Counted from the stretch's first letter, positions 31,783 to 41,011 are shown. The stretch: 44,074 nt of DNA from Bacteroidia bacterium (GCA_030427285.1 JAUHWX010000003.1:1-44074), one strand, 5' to 3'. The notes: generated by a model from the letters alone, not told the origin. Program-made: numbers and translations.

Positions 31783-32772
31783 ATGGAACAACAATTATTT
31801 CTAGAAGCTTGTAAGGAGCGAAAGACTACAAATAGCTTTGCAGGCGAGCTTGCAGATCTCCTAGGTGTCAATCTCGATGCTGCTTACCGAAGGATAAGAG
31901 GGGCTACGCCACTCACTTTCCCTGAAATTCAAAAGATATGCTTGCATTATAATCTTTCGTTCGATTCAATAATAAATTATCAAGGACGATCATTTCCGTT
32001 TCAGTTTAACGCCATGAATCAAGAGGGTTTTGAGATTGTGCAATACCTTAATGAAATTAGAAATCAACTTAAAACATTAGCAAAAGACAAGGAGAGCAGG
32101 ATCGTACTCACAGCAATGGACTTGCCTTATTTTAGGCAATTTGGCTATGAGAGTCTAAGGCGTTTTAAAGTATTTTTTTGGCAACGGTCAGTTTTAAATT
32201 TAGAAGAGTTTAAGGAGTTAAAACTTGATGTGCAAAAGGGCATTGGGGAGTGTGATGATGTGATGAGCGATATTTTCAGATACTACCATACTTTTAAATC
32301 CACCGAAATATGGGCGCCTGAAACGCTGGATAGCACCTTGAAGCAGGTACAGTATTATTTGGATTCAGGTTTATTTGAGTCGCATGAGTCAGCGCGTATG
32401 ATTTGTGATGATCTGGATCGCCTTTTGAACAAGCTGGAAAAGGAGGCACTTGTAGCTAAAAAAACACACACTATAGATGGCGAGCACTACAGCAGTAGTT
32501 TTGAAATGTATCAAAGTGATATTTTCTTAAGCAACAATTCTATACAGGCTTTTAGCGGGGGAGAGGTATATACTTATGTGAGTTTTAATTCATTTAATTC
32601 ACTGATGTCATACGCACCGCCATTTTCAAAAGAATGCAGTATGTGGATTGAGCAGATACGGGTAAAGTCTATTTTGCTCAGTGATGTTTCTGAAAAACTC
32701 CGATATCAATTTTTTCAAGGATTGAGAGCTAAAATTCAATCTTTACGAAAAGAAATACAAACCAAAGCCTAG
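31783..32772 (+). CDS. Putative DNA-binding regulator with N-terminal HTH and unknown C-terminal domain
   Basis: 329 residues. Residues 18-60 look like a lambda-repressor/BetR-type helix-turn-helix ('FAGELADLLGVNLDAAYRRIRGATPLTFPEI'). The remaining 260 residues are helical, without a ligand-binding signature that I recognise. Similar two-part proteins occur in Bacteroidota as orphan regulators. The gene stands alone, divergent from the epimerase gene and 270 bases before a response regulator, so it could control either neighbour. No operator-like repeat was found in the 230-bp region upstream. Confidence 0.65.
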   Translation: MEQQLFLEACKERKTTNSFAGELADLLGVNLDAAYRRIRGATPLTFPEIQKICLHYNLSFDSIINYQGRSFPFQFNAMNQEGFEIVQYLNEIRNQLKTLAKDKESRIVLTAMDLPYFRQFGYESLRRFKVFFWQRSVLNLEEFKELKLDVQKGIGECDDVMSDIFRYYHTFKSTEIWAPETLDSTLKQVQYYLDSGLFESHESARMICDDLDRLLNKLEKEALVAKKTHTIDGEHYSSSFEMYQSDIFLSNNSIQAFSGGEVYTYVSFNSFNSLMSYAPPFSKECSMWIEQIRVKSILLSDVSEKLRYQFFQGLRAKIQSLRKEIQTKA

Positions 32773-33045
32773 TTAAAACACTTTGAATTTTTGGGCAAAA
32801 GCTTCGGTAGGATGCAAGGCTTAGAGTAAAAAGTTTGCCTGCCTCATAATATCTTTAATCTCTTTTTTTTGTCTAATTGGGTGTTTTATTTCAAAAGTTG
32901 AAGATTTTTCATCTTTGATTATCAGATGTTTACATTGTATTGTTTAATAGAGTTAATTTTGAAAATTAAAAACTGGAAAGCCACATAAGTGCAGGAAGCT
33001 TAAACCAGATTATTTTAAGAGAGGACTTAGGGTAAAACGAATTTA

Positions 33046-33498
33046 ATGAAAGAGAGAACAGACCAAAATGGTTCGTCACGCGCAGATGAATTATTGATTT
33101 TATTAGTGGACGATAATGATGCTTTAAATTTTCTTCATGCCAAATTATGTGATTTGAATTTGCAAGGTGAAGTAATTAGCTTAAAAAATGGTCTACTGGC
33201 TTTAGAGTTTTTGGAAAAGAACGCTATAAGCTTGCAAAGCAGAGAAGTACTTATATTATTGGATATAAGAATGCCTGTGATGGATGGATGGACTTTGTTA
33301 GATGAAATGGTATCTAGAAATATTGGAAGCGATTATAATGTGGTAATGCTTACTTCATCAACAAGTCCAGCTGATAGATCTAGAGCCATGAAATATCCCT
33401 TTGTTACCGGATATTTAGAAAAACCTTTAAGAGGGTTTCAATTGGTTGAATTAGCAGCCCAACTCAAGTGTGAGCCTAAAAAACCTTTTCTGTTTTAA
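33046..33498 (+). CDS. Single-domain response regulator
   Basis: 150 residues, a receiver with 'LLVDDNDA' acid pocket, phospho-acceptor Asp in 'LILLDIRMPVMDGW', the Ser/Thr switch in 'VVMLTSS' and the conserved Lys in 'GYLEKPL'. It is of the Rcp1/CheY type with no output domain. It lies 20 bases before a TPR protein whose C-terminus resembles a histidine-kinase dimerisation domain, which makes that protein its probable phosphate partner. Confidence 0.9.
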   Translation: MKERTDQNGSSRADELLILLVDDNDALNFLHAKLCDLNLQGEVISLKNGLLALEFLEKNAISLQSREVLILLDIRMPVMDGWTLLDEMVSRNIGSDYNVVMLTSSTSPADRSRAMKYPFVTGYLEKPLRGFQLVELAAQLKCEPKKPFLF

Positions 33499-33518
33499 TT
33501 TCCTCTCATACTTATTTT

Positions 33519-35099
33519 ATGAAAAATTTTCTTGTGGCCACCCTCGTGATAATATGCGGTGTAGCGCAGGGTGCAAAAACCCTTGAAGAGCTCAAGTTAG
33601 AGCTGGGCAAGGCAAGTACGGTAAAACAATCTGTACATACCAAAACCAATATTTCTTATCTGTACTCCCGCACAAGTCCGGATAGTGGTTTGGTGTATGG
33701 GCAGGAAGCTTTAAAGGAAGCCATAAGGCATAATTTGAAATACGAAGAAGCCAGAGCAAACTCAGCGTTAGGTATAAATTACCTGGTTCGGGGAGAGTAT
33801 CGGACGGCATTAGAGCTTCAATTTAGAGCGCGTAAGCTCTATGAAGAATTGGATAGTTTAAAGGATGTTGCCGGAGTGCATTCTAATATTAGTCTGATTT
33901 TCATGAATCAGTCTGACTACCTACAGGCTATGGAATATGCCTTAAAAGCCTTGAGTATGTATGAAGAAATAGAGGACAGGCATAATAAGGGAATTGTTTT
34001 AGGAAATATTGGGACATTACTCTTTAGGCAGCAGGACTATGTTAAAGCTAAAAACTACTACCAGGAGGCTGCTAAAATACACTTGTATGAAGGGGACTCT
34101 TTGTCACTTGCTCGCAACAAGGGAAATATTGGAATGGTATATTCTGCAATAGGCGAATATGACAAGGCCAAAACTGCTTTCACCCAAGCCTTAGCCTTTA
34201 ATCGTAAAAATAATAACCAAAGGTCAGTACAAATAAACTTTACTAACCTAGGTTTACTGGAGGTAAGAAGGGAAAACTATTCGCGTGCAATTGCCTATTA
34301 TGATAGTGCCCGGACAATTGCCGAAAGGATGGGTCTTAAGTTGGATTATGCCAATATATTAGGGAATATGGGGGAGGCCTATGTGAAAATGGCAAGTTCA
34401 AATAAAGATCGTTTAGATGATGAAATGCTTGCAATGGGTGTAAGCTATCTTAATGATGGAATAAGTCAGGGCTTAGCTCTTTCCAGTCCTGATCCCACCA
34501 TAGGGTTTTATCAAGCACTTTCGGAAGCCTATGCTCTTAGCGGTAATTTTAAAGAAGCTCTGGAAGTTTATAAAAAAGGAGAAAAATTAAAGGATTCGAT
34601 TCATTCATTTGGAAATAGGATAAGCCTGGAAAACATGGAAATTCTACAGAAATTGGCTGCTGTAGATCAGGATTTAGAGGAAAAAAGTCAGGAACTAAAA
34701 ATAAAGAGCTTAGAGCTGAATAAAACCAGACAAACTATTGCTCTATATATAATGGGGTTGGTTATTTTAATATTGGCTGGAATTGTTGTTATAATTCAAC
34801 TTCGCAAGACTAAGTTGCGCAACAAAAAGTTGATTGAGAGTAATGCGCTTTATGCAAGCAAAATAGAGGAGCAGCTTGATAGCCTTAAAAAACACAGCAC
34901 TGTACTTGATGAAATTACATATATGCAGGCTCACCATGTAAGAGAACCCGTGGCAACCATTTTAGGCTTAGTCGAGCATTTTAATATCAAAGACCCTAAT
35001 GACCCTATGAATGTATTTGTACTTGAAAACCTAACTAAGGTTACTGAAAAATTGGATGTTGCGGTTCGAGAGGTAATCAATAAGAAGGAAGAGGTCTAA
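33519..35099 (+). CDS. TPR sensor with membrane helix and DHp domain but no kinase ATPase domain
   Basis: 526 residues. A signal-like N-terminus is followed by about seven tetratricopeptide repeats (about 40-375), a coiled coil, one membrane helix (407-427) and another coiled coil. A helical hairpin follows whose first helix holds 'AHHVREPVATILGL' around His472. This resembles the H-box of Bacteroidota histidine kinases ('SHxVRxP...GL'). The protein ends about 50 residues later, so the HATPase domain (about 120 residues with N, G1 and G2 boxes) is missing. The stop is clean and a strong terminator follows, so this does not look like a recent truncation. It may act as a phosphotransfer or phosphatase partner of the adjacent receiver. 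Confidence 0.8.
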   Translation: MKNFLVATLVIICGVAQGAKTLEELKLELGKASTVKQSVHTKTNISYLYSRTSPDSGLVYGQEALKEAIRHNLKYEEARANSALGINYLVRGEYRTALELQFRARKLYEELDSLKDVAGVHSNISLIFMNQSDYLQAMEYALKALSMYEEIEDRHNKGIVLGNIGTLLFRQQDYVKAKNYYQEAAKIHLYEGDSLSLARNKGNIGMVYSAIGEYDKAKTAFTQALAFNRKNNNQRSVQINFTNLGLLEVRRENYSRAIAYYDSARTIAERMGLKLDYANILGNMGEAYVKMASSNKDRLDDEMLAMGVSYLNDGISQGLALSSPDPTIGFYQALSEAYALSGNFKEALEVYKKGEKLKDSIHSFGNRISLENMEILQKLAAVDQDLEEKSQELKIKSLELNKTRQTIALYIMGLVILILAGIVVIIQLRKTKLRNKKLIESNALYASKIEEQLDSLKKHSTVLDEITYMQAHHVREPVATILGLVEHFNIKDPNDPMNVFVLENLTKVTEKLDVAVREVINKKEEV

Positions 35100-35102
35100 A
35101 AA

Positions 35103-35142
35103 AATACGGCCAGTATCAATTTGCGATACTGGCCGTATTGGT
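35103..35142. terminator. Terminator between convergent genes
   Basis: A perfect 15-bp inverted repeat (AATACGGCCAGTATC / GATACTGGCCGTATT) with a 7-base loop begins 4 bases after the TPR gene stop and ends 4 bases before the stop of the minus-strand gene. It can serve both, although the T-run is short (GGTTTAAT on the plus strand). Confidence 0.75.
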
Positions 35143-37395
35143 TTAATAAATCAATACTTTGCGTTTAAAAGTTTGCTCATGTACATCTTCAACTATTAAA
35201 ATATACATACCTCGAGAGACTTTGCTTAGGTCAACTCTATTATCAAATACCGGTGGTAGGTCAATTCTTTTTCCTTGTACATTATACAAGTATGCTTTTG
35301 AAGCGGCAGTTCCGCTAATAGTACAAAAGTTTGTTGCGGGATTTGGATATACTGAAAAGGCTGAGATCTTATTTTCATAAAGCCCAACTCCGGAAGATGG
35401 CTGACCATTAGCAGAAATAGTATCTGTAGCATAGTTAATATCACTAAAATAGCGGATAATATTTGGTCCTGATCCGCCTATCATAAAACCAGTTGCGGTA
35501 TCTGCAAAATTCATGTCATGTGGCACTACCATGTATTGCCCCCCGGTAAAATGGCTCCACGTTAATCCACCGTCCAGCGTTTGCAATATGTAGCGTCCTC
35601 CATTAGCAGAGCGATCACCTGCGTAGCCTACCATGTTGGTTTTAAACTCCATAAATTCAAAATCATAATATCTTAGATCAACAGGAGTTTGGGGTAAGTT
35701 TGGTTTCAGGTCAGTCCAGTTCTGACCAGCATCTGTAGTTCTGTATAACCTTCCGTTGTAGCCAAAAATGATAACTTCTGTAGGGCTTTTTACTACCATT
35801 CCAGCCGTTCCGTTATTTGCACTTGTTCCCAAGATTATACCGTTGGTTACATCAAGCCAGGTTTTTCCGGTATCAGTACTTCTTAGTATTTGGTTTGTTT
35901 TCAAAGCGTAGATATTGCTAAAATCGGTAAACTCAATTTGCTTAATGTCATTTGAGCTTAGTGTGGTAGGCATGCTCTGCCATGTGCTTCCGCGATTACT
36001 GCTGTAGTAAACATTGTTGATGGTAAATGCCAAAAGCTTGCTACCACTTTTTACCATTCTGTGAATAGAAGTTCCAAAGCCGGTTTGAGCGTATACAGTT
36101 CTTCCGCTCCCGGTTCCATTTTTTACAAATCGCTTTATAGAATTACCGTATGTGTACATTACTGTATCTTTTGATATAACCTGCATATTGGCCATCGTAT
36201 TTTCTAAAAGCGTACCTGAACTATCTTTCATATTGTACCAATTCATGCCGCCATCGTTCGAAAGCATGGCATTTCTTTTTGCATAGCTGCCTGTTCCAGT
36301 GATGGTGTAGGCGTATAGGTTTTGCTCATCTGCAGCTTCTATGTTTTGAAAACTAAAGGTGCCAACCGGAATAAAGTCATCGCTATTGTCGGTAAATGTG
36401 AGTCCACCATCTGTGCTTATTACACTATGGAAATAGCGCTGACCCATTATGGTATTGTTTCCTAGATTGAGAAATGGAGGTTTAAGCTGTGCCCCATAGC
36501 TTGATCCATTATATAATGGTGTCCAGGTTTGACCACCGTCAGTAGTACTAAAAAAACCATATCCGGCAGAGCTTATTCTACCGGCAATGATACCTGTAGT
36601 GGCGCTGGTAAAATCAACATAATCCGGATGAAAATTATTAGCAGGATCGGTAAGCATGGTGAAGGTAAGGCCACCATCGGTAGTCCTAAATACACCGTCT
36701 GGGTTGAGGTCATTTGAAGAAAGGAAGAAGACCTTGGATGAAATTATAGATGCCTGCTTGAAGCCATTGTAGTAAAAATTATTACTACCTAACGAGGGAT
36801 TGCTTTTTACCAAAGTCCAGGATTGACCAAGATCGGTACTTATTGAAATTCCAAACGAAAAGCCATTTTGACCAAAAGCAAGAAGGGTATCACCTTCTAC
36901 GTGCAGTGCCGTTCCGGGAACATACAATTCTGTGAAACTGGCACCTTTGTCAGTGCTAATAAAAGCACGTTTTCCTGAGTTAAAAGTTCCATTTATAATT
37001 AAAGTGTTGGCATCAATTATTTCCGCTGAATGAAATCTATCGGTCACCGCATTATTGTTGCTGTCCAGCATTATGTTTTGTTTCCAGGTTTGGCCAGCAT
37101 CGGTGGTTGTCAAAAATAAGCCTTGATCAGCACAAGTGGCAAAACCGTTATTAGCATCAATAAAAGAAACGTCATAAATGGATGAAGCATCACCTCGATA
37201 TACAATCTCCCAGTCTTGACCACTGTTAGTTGTTTTTTTAATAAATCCTGCGGCATCTCCAGATAAAATGCTTGATGAACTGCCTGGCAATTGTGCATAT
37301 ACCTTTGAAGGTGCATTTACATATCGCCAACTATAAGGCTGTGCACTCAGGCTAATGCCCAGAAAAGAAATAAATACGAGTAATCGTGTTTTCAT
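35143..37395 (-). CDS. T9SS-exported Asp-box (BNR/YCF48-like) propeller protein
   Basis: 750 residues. A signal peptide ends 'ISLSAQ'. About a dozen Asp-box repeats of the form S/T-x-D-x-G-x-T-W are spread over residues 40-640 (for example 'TTDAGQTW', 'STDLGQSW', 'TTDGGQTW', 'STDTGKTW', 'TLDGGLTW'), predicting a sialidase/Vps10-like beta-propeller. No sialidase catalytic residues are evident. The last 75 residues are a type A sorting domain of the type 9 secretion system: 'FSVYPNPATNF', 'YLYNVQGKRI', 'DLSKVSRGMYILIV' and a closing basic 'FKRKVLIY'. The protein is therefore released to or anchored on the cell surface. Ligand unknown. Confidence 0.9.
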   Translation of the reverse strand: MKTRLLVFISFLGISLSAQPYSWRYVNAPSKVYAQLPGSSSSILSGDAAGFIKKTTNSGQDWEIVYRGDASSIYDVSFIDANNGFATCADQGLFLTTTDAGQTWKQNIMLDSNNNAVTDRFHSAEIIDANTLIINGTFNSGKRAFISTDKGASFTELYVPGTALHVEGDTLLAFGQNGFSFGISISTDLGQSWTLVKSNPSLGSNNFYYNGFKQASIISSKVFFLSSNDLNPDGVFRTTDGGLTFTMLTDPANNFHPDYVDFTSATTGIIAGRISSAGYGFFSTTDGGQTWTPLYNGSSYGAQLKPPFLNLGNNTIMGQRYFHSVISTDGGLTFTDNSDDFIPVGTFSFQNIEAADEQNLYAYTITGTGSYAKRNAMLSNDGGMNWYNMKDSSGTLLENTMANMQVISKDTVMYTYGNSIKRFVKNGTGSGRTVYAQTGFGTSIHRMVKSGSKLLAFTINNVYYSSNRGSTWQSMPTTLSSNDIKQIEFTDFSNIYALKTNQILRSTDTGKTWLDVTNGIILGTSANNGTAGMVVKSPTEVIIFGYNGRLYRTTDAGQNWTDLKPNLPQTPVDLRYYDFEFMEFKTNMVGYAGDRSANGGRYILQTLDGGLTWSHFTGGQYMVVPHDMNFADTATGFMIGGSGPNIIRYFSDINYATDTISANGQPSSGVGLYENKISAFSVYPNPATNFCTISGTAASKAYLYNVQGKRIDLPPVFDNRVDLSKVSRGMYILIVEDVHEQTFKRKVLIY

Positions 37396-37775
37396 AGCTA
37401 TAAATTTTAAGGTAAAGTACGTTTGGTTTCAAGGAGGAATCAATACGGCTGATGTCGTATTCTTGAAGAAAAGGTAGTGAGGCTCAAGAGCTGCTTGCCA
37501 AAAACAAGCTTATTTATCACTTGGGTAGACTTGGTTGCTAATTGGAACAAAACTGTAGGTACACTTTGGATGTCACTATCCTTTGTTCACATTGCATGGA
37601 CACTTATCATCGCCTCAACTCTATTTTGCTGAAACTTTGATTAAGTTCCTGAGTTTTGGTTTTCGATACTCTGTTTTTTAGTGCTATTAGCACATGGTAT
37701 GGCTAATTTTACCAAGGTGAAAAGGGCATATTAGGTATATCTTCAAGAACTTCATTCAGATCTAACATAACTCCC
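37396..37775. other. Intergenic region upstream of the T9SS-exported protein
   Basis: About 380 bases between two minus-strand genes. It has no supported reading frame. Small inverted repeats occur, including AATACG-N8-CGTATT near 37441 and GTGC-N5-GCAC near 37682, but neither is followed by a T-run on the relevant strand. No exact TAnnTTTG box was seen. Confidence 0.45.
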
Positions 37776-38651
37776 TTAGCATGCACTGCTTTTGTGGCTG
37801 TTTATATGATATTGTAGAAAATACTGAACAAGTCCATCAATAGGCTTTTGAATAACATTGCCCATGTTGAGGCTTAAATCCTGAACTACTTCTTTTAAAA
37901 TTTCATTAAAATGAAATGCCACTGACCCAACAAAGTGTATGGGTGATTGATGCGCCTGTTCAAAATAAAGCACTTGGGTTTTTAGGAAAGATTCAAAACC
38001 CCTATACACCAAATCATGAAAAAAAGGAGACTCTAAATGCTTGCTGGCAAAGGTGGAGAAGCTGGCAATAAAAACATTGGCAAATGGTTTTTCATACACC
38101 TGTTTTAAAATTTCGCTTCTCGATAGGTCATAGAATTTGTCAAAATCATCTCTAAATTCCTCCGGCATGGTTTTATACAAATAGGAGGAAAGAACTTTTT
38201 TTCCAATGTAGCTGGCTGAGCCTTCATCACCCAAAATGTAGCCAGTACCAGCAATGCCTTTTGTAATTTGATTACCATCAAAATAAACTGCATTGGAGCC
38301 AGTTCCCAGGATGCATGTTACCGCTGGCTCCCCAGAATAAGAAGCATAGGCAGAGGCCATCAAGTCATGATCTACCTGTATAATGGCATTTAGAAAAACG
38401 GGGCTTAGGCCATCTTTTACTTTTTGATTTAACTCAGGAGTGGAACACCCCGAACCAAAAAAGTAGGCTTTGGTTACCTGGTTGCTCAAGCTTTTAAGCT
38501 CTTCAACTTTGTCCATCTCAGCACGGATAAATGTAGCATCGCAGAACTGAGGGTTAAAACCTTTGGTTTTAAAACGTATAAGTTCTGTTCCGTCCTCTTT
38601 CAAAATGACGTGGTCACATTTGGTTGACCCACTATCCGCAATGTAAATCAT
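37776..38651 (-). CDS. N-acetylglucosamine kinase-like protein (BadF/BadG/BcrA/BcrD ATPase family)
   Basis: 291 residues of the ASKHA fold. The phosphate-1 loop is 'ADSGSTKCDHVI', followed by 'GFNPQF', 'ACTAY'-like 'MASAYASYSG', the phosphate-2 loop 'CILGTGSNAVYF', and 'GTGYILGDEGSASYIGKK', which is typical of GlcNAc kinases. It would phosphorylate GlcNAc or a similar amino sugar in the cytoplasm, feeding cell-wall recycling or glycolysis. It is the last gene after pfkA and gap, 15 bases after gap. Confidence 0.85.
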   Translation of the reverse strand: MIYIADSGSTKCDHVILKEDGTELIRFKTKGFNPQFCDATFIRAEMDKVEELKSLSNQVTKAYFFGSGCSTPELNQKVKDGLSPVFLNAIIQVDHDLMASAYASYSGEPAVTCILGTGSNAVYFDGNQITKGIAGTGYILGDEGSASYIGKKVLSSYLYKTMPEEFRDDFDKFYDLSRSEILKQVYEKPFANVFIASFSTFASKHLESPFFHDLVYRGFESFLKTQVLYFEQAHQSPIHFVGSVAFHFNEILKEVVQDLSLNMGNVIQKPIDGLVQYFLQYHINSHKSSAC

Positions 38652-38666
38652 CGATTTATTTTGTTT

Positions 38667-39659
38667 TTAAGACTTACCCATTCGAACAGCCATGTCGGCT
38701 AGTCGCGCGGAGTACCCGGCCTCGTTATCATACCATCCCACTATTTTTACCAATTTGCCATGCACATTGGTCAAGTCGCTATCCAAAATACAACTATGCG
38801 AATTTCCCACAATGTCTGCAGAAACTAAAGGTTCGGTAGAAAATTCCAAAACGCCTTTCATTGAAACTTCTGCTGCTTCTCGCATCAATCGGTTTATTTC
38901 CTCTTTTGTTGTTTCTTTTTTTACTTCTACTGTAAGGTCGGTGATGGAGCCTGTGGGGGTAGGTACCCGCATAGCAATTCCATCAATTTTACCTTCCAGC
39001 TCGGGAATTACCAGCGAAATAGCTTTGGCTGCACCTGTAGTAGTAGGTATAATACTCAGTGCAGCTGCCCGTGCTCTTCGTAAATCTTTATGTGGAGCGT
39101 CCTGCAAATTTTGATTAGAAGTATAGGCATGGGTGGTAGTCATAAAGCCACGTTCTATTCCAAAATTATCATGGAGTATTTTGGCCATTGGGGCCAGGCA
39201 GTTTGTAGTGCAACTAGCGTTGGAAACTAGTAAATCATCAGAACTCAAATCGTGATCATTAACGCCCATTACAATGGTTTTTACATCTCCACTACCCGGG
39301 GCACTAAGCAGTACTTTTCTTGCTCCGGCCTTCAGGTGATAACTCATCTTTTCACTGGTGCGGAAAAAGCCTGTACATTCAATTACCACATCTATGTTTA
39401 AATCACCCCAAGGCAATTTTGATGGATCTTTTTCAGAAAATACTTGGATTTCGCTATTGCCAACCATGATGCTGCTGGAGGCATGGCTCACATCTCTATC
39501 TAGCTTTCCATGTACAGAGTCGTATTTCAAAAGGTGTGAAAGTGTTTTTGTATCCGTAAGGTCATTTAGAGCAACTATCTCTACATCTTCTTTTTTAAGA
39601 AGTTGGCGAAATGTTAAGCGCCCAATCCGGCCAAAGCCATTAATTGCAATTCTGATCAT
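38667..39659 (-). CDS. gap: Glyceraldehyde-3-phosphate dehydrogenase, type I
   Basis: 330 residues. The NAD site is 'IAINGFGRIGRLTFRQL' at the N-terminus, the catalytic cysteine lies in 'SNASCTTNCLAP', and 'RRARAAALSIIPTTTGAAKA' and 'WYDNEAGYSARL' are both standard GAPDH blocks. Length equals the family norm. It converts glyceraldehyde 3-phosphate to 1,3-bisphosphoglycerate. It lies 11 bases after pfkA, so the two glycolytic enzymes share a transcript. Confidence 0.97.
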   Translation of the reverse strand: MIRIAINGFGRIGRLTFRQLLKKEDVEIVALNDLTDTKTLSHLLKYDSVHGKLDRDVSHASSSIMVGNSEIQVFSEKDPSKLPWGDLNIDVVIECTGFFRTSEKMSYHLKAGARKVLLSAPGSGDVKTIVMGVNDHDLSSDDLLVSNASCTTNCLAPMAKILHDNFGIERGFMTTTHAYTSNQNLQDAPHKDLRRARAAALSIIPTTTGAAKAISLVIPELEGKIDGIAMRVPTPTGSITDLTVEVKKETTKEEINRLMREAAEVSMKGVLEFSTEPLVSADIVGNSHSCILDSDLTNVHGKLVKIVGWYDNEAGYSARLADMAVRMGKS

Positions 39660-39670
39660 GTTTTAATTTT

Positions 39671-40654
39671 TTAAATAGAGAGAATTTTACTGATTCTAAG
39701 AAGTTCTTTATTGAGGGGTATTTTTTTGTTGATAGCTTCTTCAAAGGATGTGAATACAATCTTATTGTCAATCAGACCTGCCATTACCTTCGATTTTCCT
39801 GCCAATAGCCCTTCTACCGAAGCAACCCCAAGCTGACTGGCTAAAACACGATCAAGGCAAGAAGGTGACCCGCCACGTTGCAAATGCCCTAAGATGGTAA
39901 CTTTTGATTCGAGGTGAGGGTATTTTTTTCGTACTTCTTCTGCTATCCAAAAGGTGTCTCCCATTGCATTTCCTTCGGCTACCACAACAAGTTTATTTGT
40001 TTTTTGATTTGCAGCACCTTTTTCCAACTCTCTAAATAAGTCTTCCATAGGGCTACTTTCTTCGGGTAAAACCACATCTAAAGCACCCGATGCCAAGGCT
40101 GAACGCAGGGCGATAAAGCCAGAGTCGCGGCCCATCACTTCAACAAAGAATAAGCGGTTGTGTGACTCGGCTGTATCACGGATTTTATCAATACATTCAA
40201 TTACAACATTTGTAGCCGTATCAAATCCCAAAGTATAATCTGTACCGTAAAGGTCATTATCAATAGTACCTGGAATACCTATGATGGGGAGGTCAAACTC
40301 TCCAGAAAAAACATGTCCCCCAGTAAATGAGCCGTCACCACCAATAATTACCAGGGCGTCAATATGATGTTGCCTAATGTTTTGATAGGCTTTTTTGCGC
40401 CCTGCTTCGGTTCTGAATTCTTCGCTGCGAGAAGACTTAAGAACTGTACCACCTCGGTTTAGTATGTTTTTTACTGATCGGGCATCAAGTTCTTTTATAT
40501 TGTTTTCAATTAGGCCTTGATAGCCTTCATAAATGCCAAACACTTTTAGATTATAATAAGCTCCTGCTCTAACTACCGCTCGGATTGCGGCATTCATACC
40601 TGGTGCGTCACCACCTGAGGTGAGTACGCCAATAGATTGGATTGGTTTCTTCAT
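39671..40654 (-). CDS. pfkA: ATP-dependent 6-phosphofructokinase
   Basis: 327 residues from ATG 40654, placing 'GVLTSGGDAPGMNAAIRA' at the N-terminus as in other PfkA proteins; 12 extra codons further upstream are not conserved. Active-site motifs are 'GGDGSFTGG', 'GTIDNDLYGTDYTLGFDTA' with the catalytic Asp, 'EVMGRDSGFIAL' and 'LGHLQRGGSPSCLDR'. The Gly-Gly-Asp-Gly loop points to ATP rather than pyrophosphate as donor. It is the first gene of the pfkA-gap-kinase unit and divergent from the integrated element. Confidence 0.96.
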   Translation of the reverse strand: MKKPIQSIGVLTSGGDAPGMNAAIRAVVRAGAYYNLKVFGIYEGYQGLIENNIKELDARSVKNILNRGGTVLKSSRSEEFRTEAGRKKAYQNIRQHHIDALVIIGGDGSFTGGHVFSGEFDLPIIGIPGTIDNDLYGTDYTLGFDTATNVVIECIDKIRDTAESHNRLFFVEVMGRDSGFIALRSALASGALDVVLPEESSPMEDLFRELEKGAANQKTNKLVVVAEGNAMGDTFWIAEEVRKKYPHLESKVTILGHLQRGGSPSCLDRVLASQLGVASVEGLLAGKSKVMAGLIDNKIVFTSFEEAINKKIPLNKELLRISKILSI

Positions 40655-40806
40655 AAAGTAGCTTTCGAAAATGCTATCGTAAAAATACAAGCATTAAGGA
40701 AAGTTCCTACGCTTGGCTTGTATTTGTTTATGCAATTTTGGTGTAAGCAAGAAATAGGGGTGTAGAGAGAACAATGAGGCTTTTTGAGAAATAGGCCGGA
40801 ATAAAA

Positions 40807-40836
40807 AAATCCCCACCTTTTTCAAGATGGGGATTT
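40807..40836 (-). terminator. Orphan terminator left beside a truncated tRNA 3' end
   Basis: AAATCCCCA and TGGGGATTT flank a 12-base loop. On the minus strand the outgoing side runs into ATTTTTTTATT, the form of an intrinsic terminator. No minus-strand gene lies upstream except the 16-base tRNA-like remnant at 40847, 10 bases away, so it most likely belonged to that tRNA. Confidence 0.65.
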
Positions 40837-40846
40837 GCAATTTTTG

Positions 40847-40862
40847 TGACCTCGGAAGGATT
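40847..40862 (-). other. Displaced tRNA 3' end, probable attachment (att) site
   Basis: Read on the minus strand, the 16 bases fit tRNA positions 58-73: end of T-loop AAT, T-stem CCTTC, acceptor CGAGGTC and discriminator A. Sequence before it does not continue the T-loop. A terminator follows at the normal distance and a tyrosine recombinase gene begins 158 bases away on the other strand. This fits an element integrated into the 3' end of a tRNA gene, with the intact tRNA at the far end outside the window. The tRNA type cannot be told. Confidence 0.5.
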
Positions 40863-40939
40863 ACCTTATGCCTTCATCCTATTTCATCCAAAATTTATTA
40901 ATTTCATTTTAATAACCTGTATATTAAGTGTATATATGA

Positions 40940-40947
40940 TATTTTTG
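40940..40947 (+). promoter_or_regulatory. Possible -7 box for the integrase gene (TATTTTTG)
   Basis: An exact TAnnTTTG match on the plus strand, with transcription expected near 40954. No -33 TTG lies at the proper distance. The leader would contain the tandem repeats at 40990-41011. Confidence 0.35.
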
Positions 40948-40989
40948 ATGCTATTAAGATGAAGGTGAGTGCAGCCAAATGAAGAAAAT

Positions 40990-41011
40990 GTTTCAGTAAT
41001 GTTTCAGTAAT
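40990..41011 (+). repeat. Two perfect tandem 11-bp repeats before the integrase gene
   Basis: GTTTCAGTAAT occurs twice head to tail, ending 8 bases before the integrase ATG. The repeat spacing equals one helical turn, as would suit a protein such as the integrase itself or an excisionase binding on one face of the DNA. Confidence 0.7.

Noticed and set aside
35103-35139. A 15-bp inverted repeat considered as an operator
   Set aside because: It lies between two convergent stops where a shared terminator is expected and no promoter is present.
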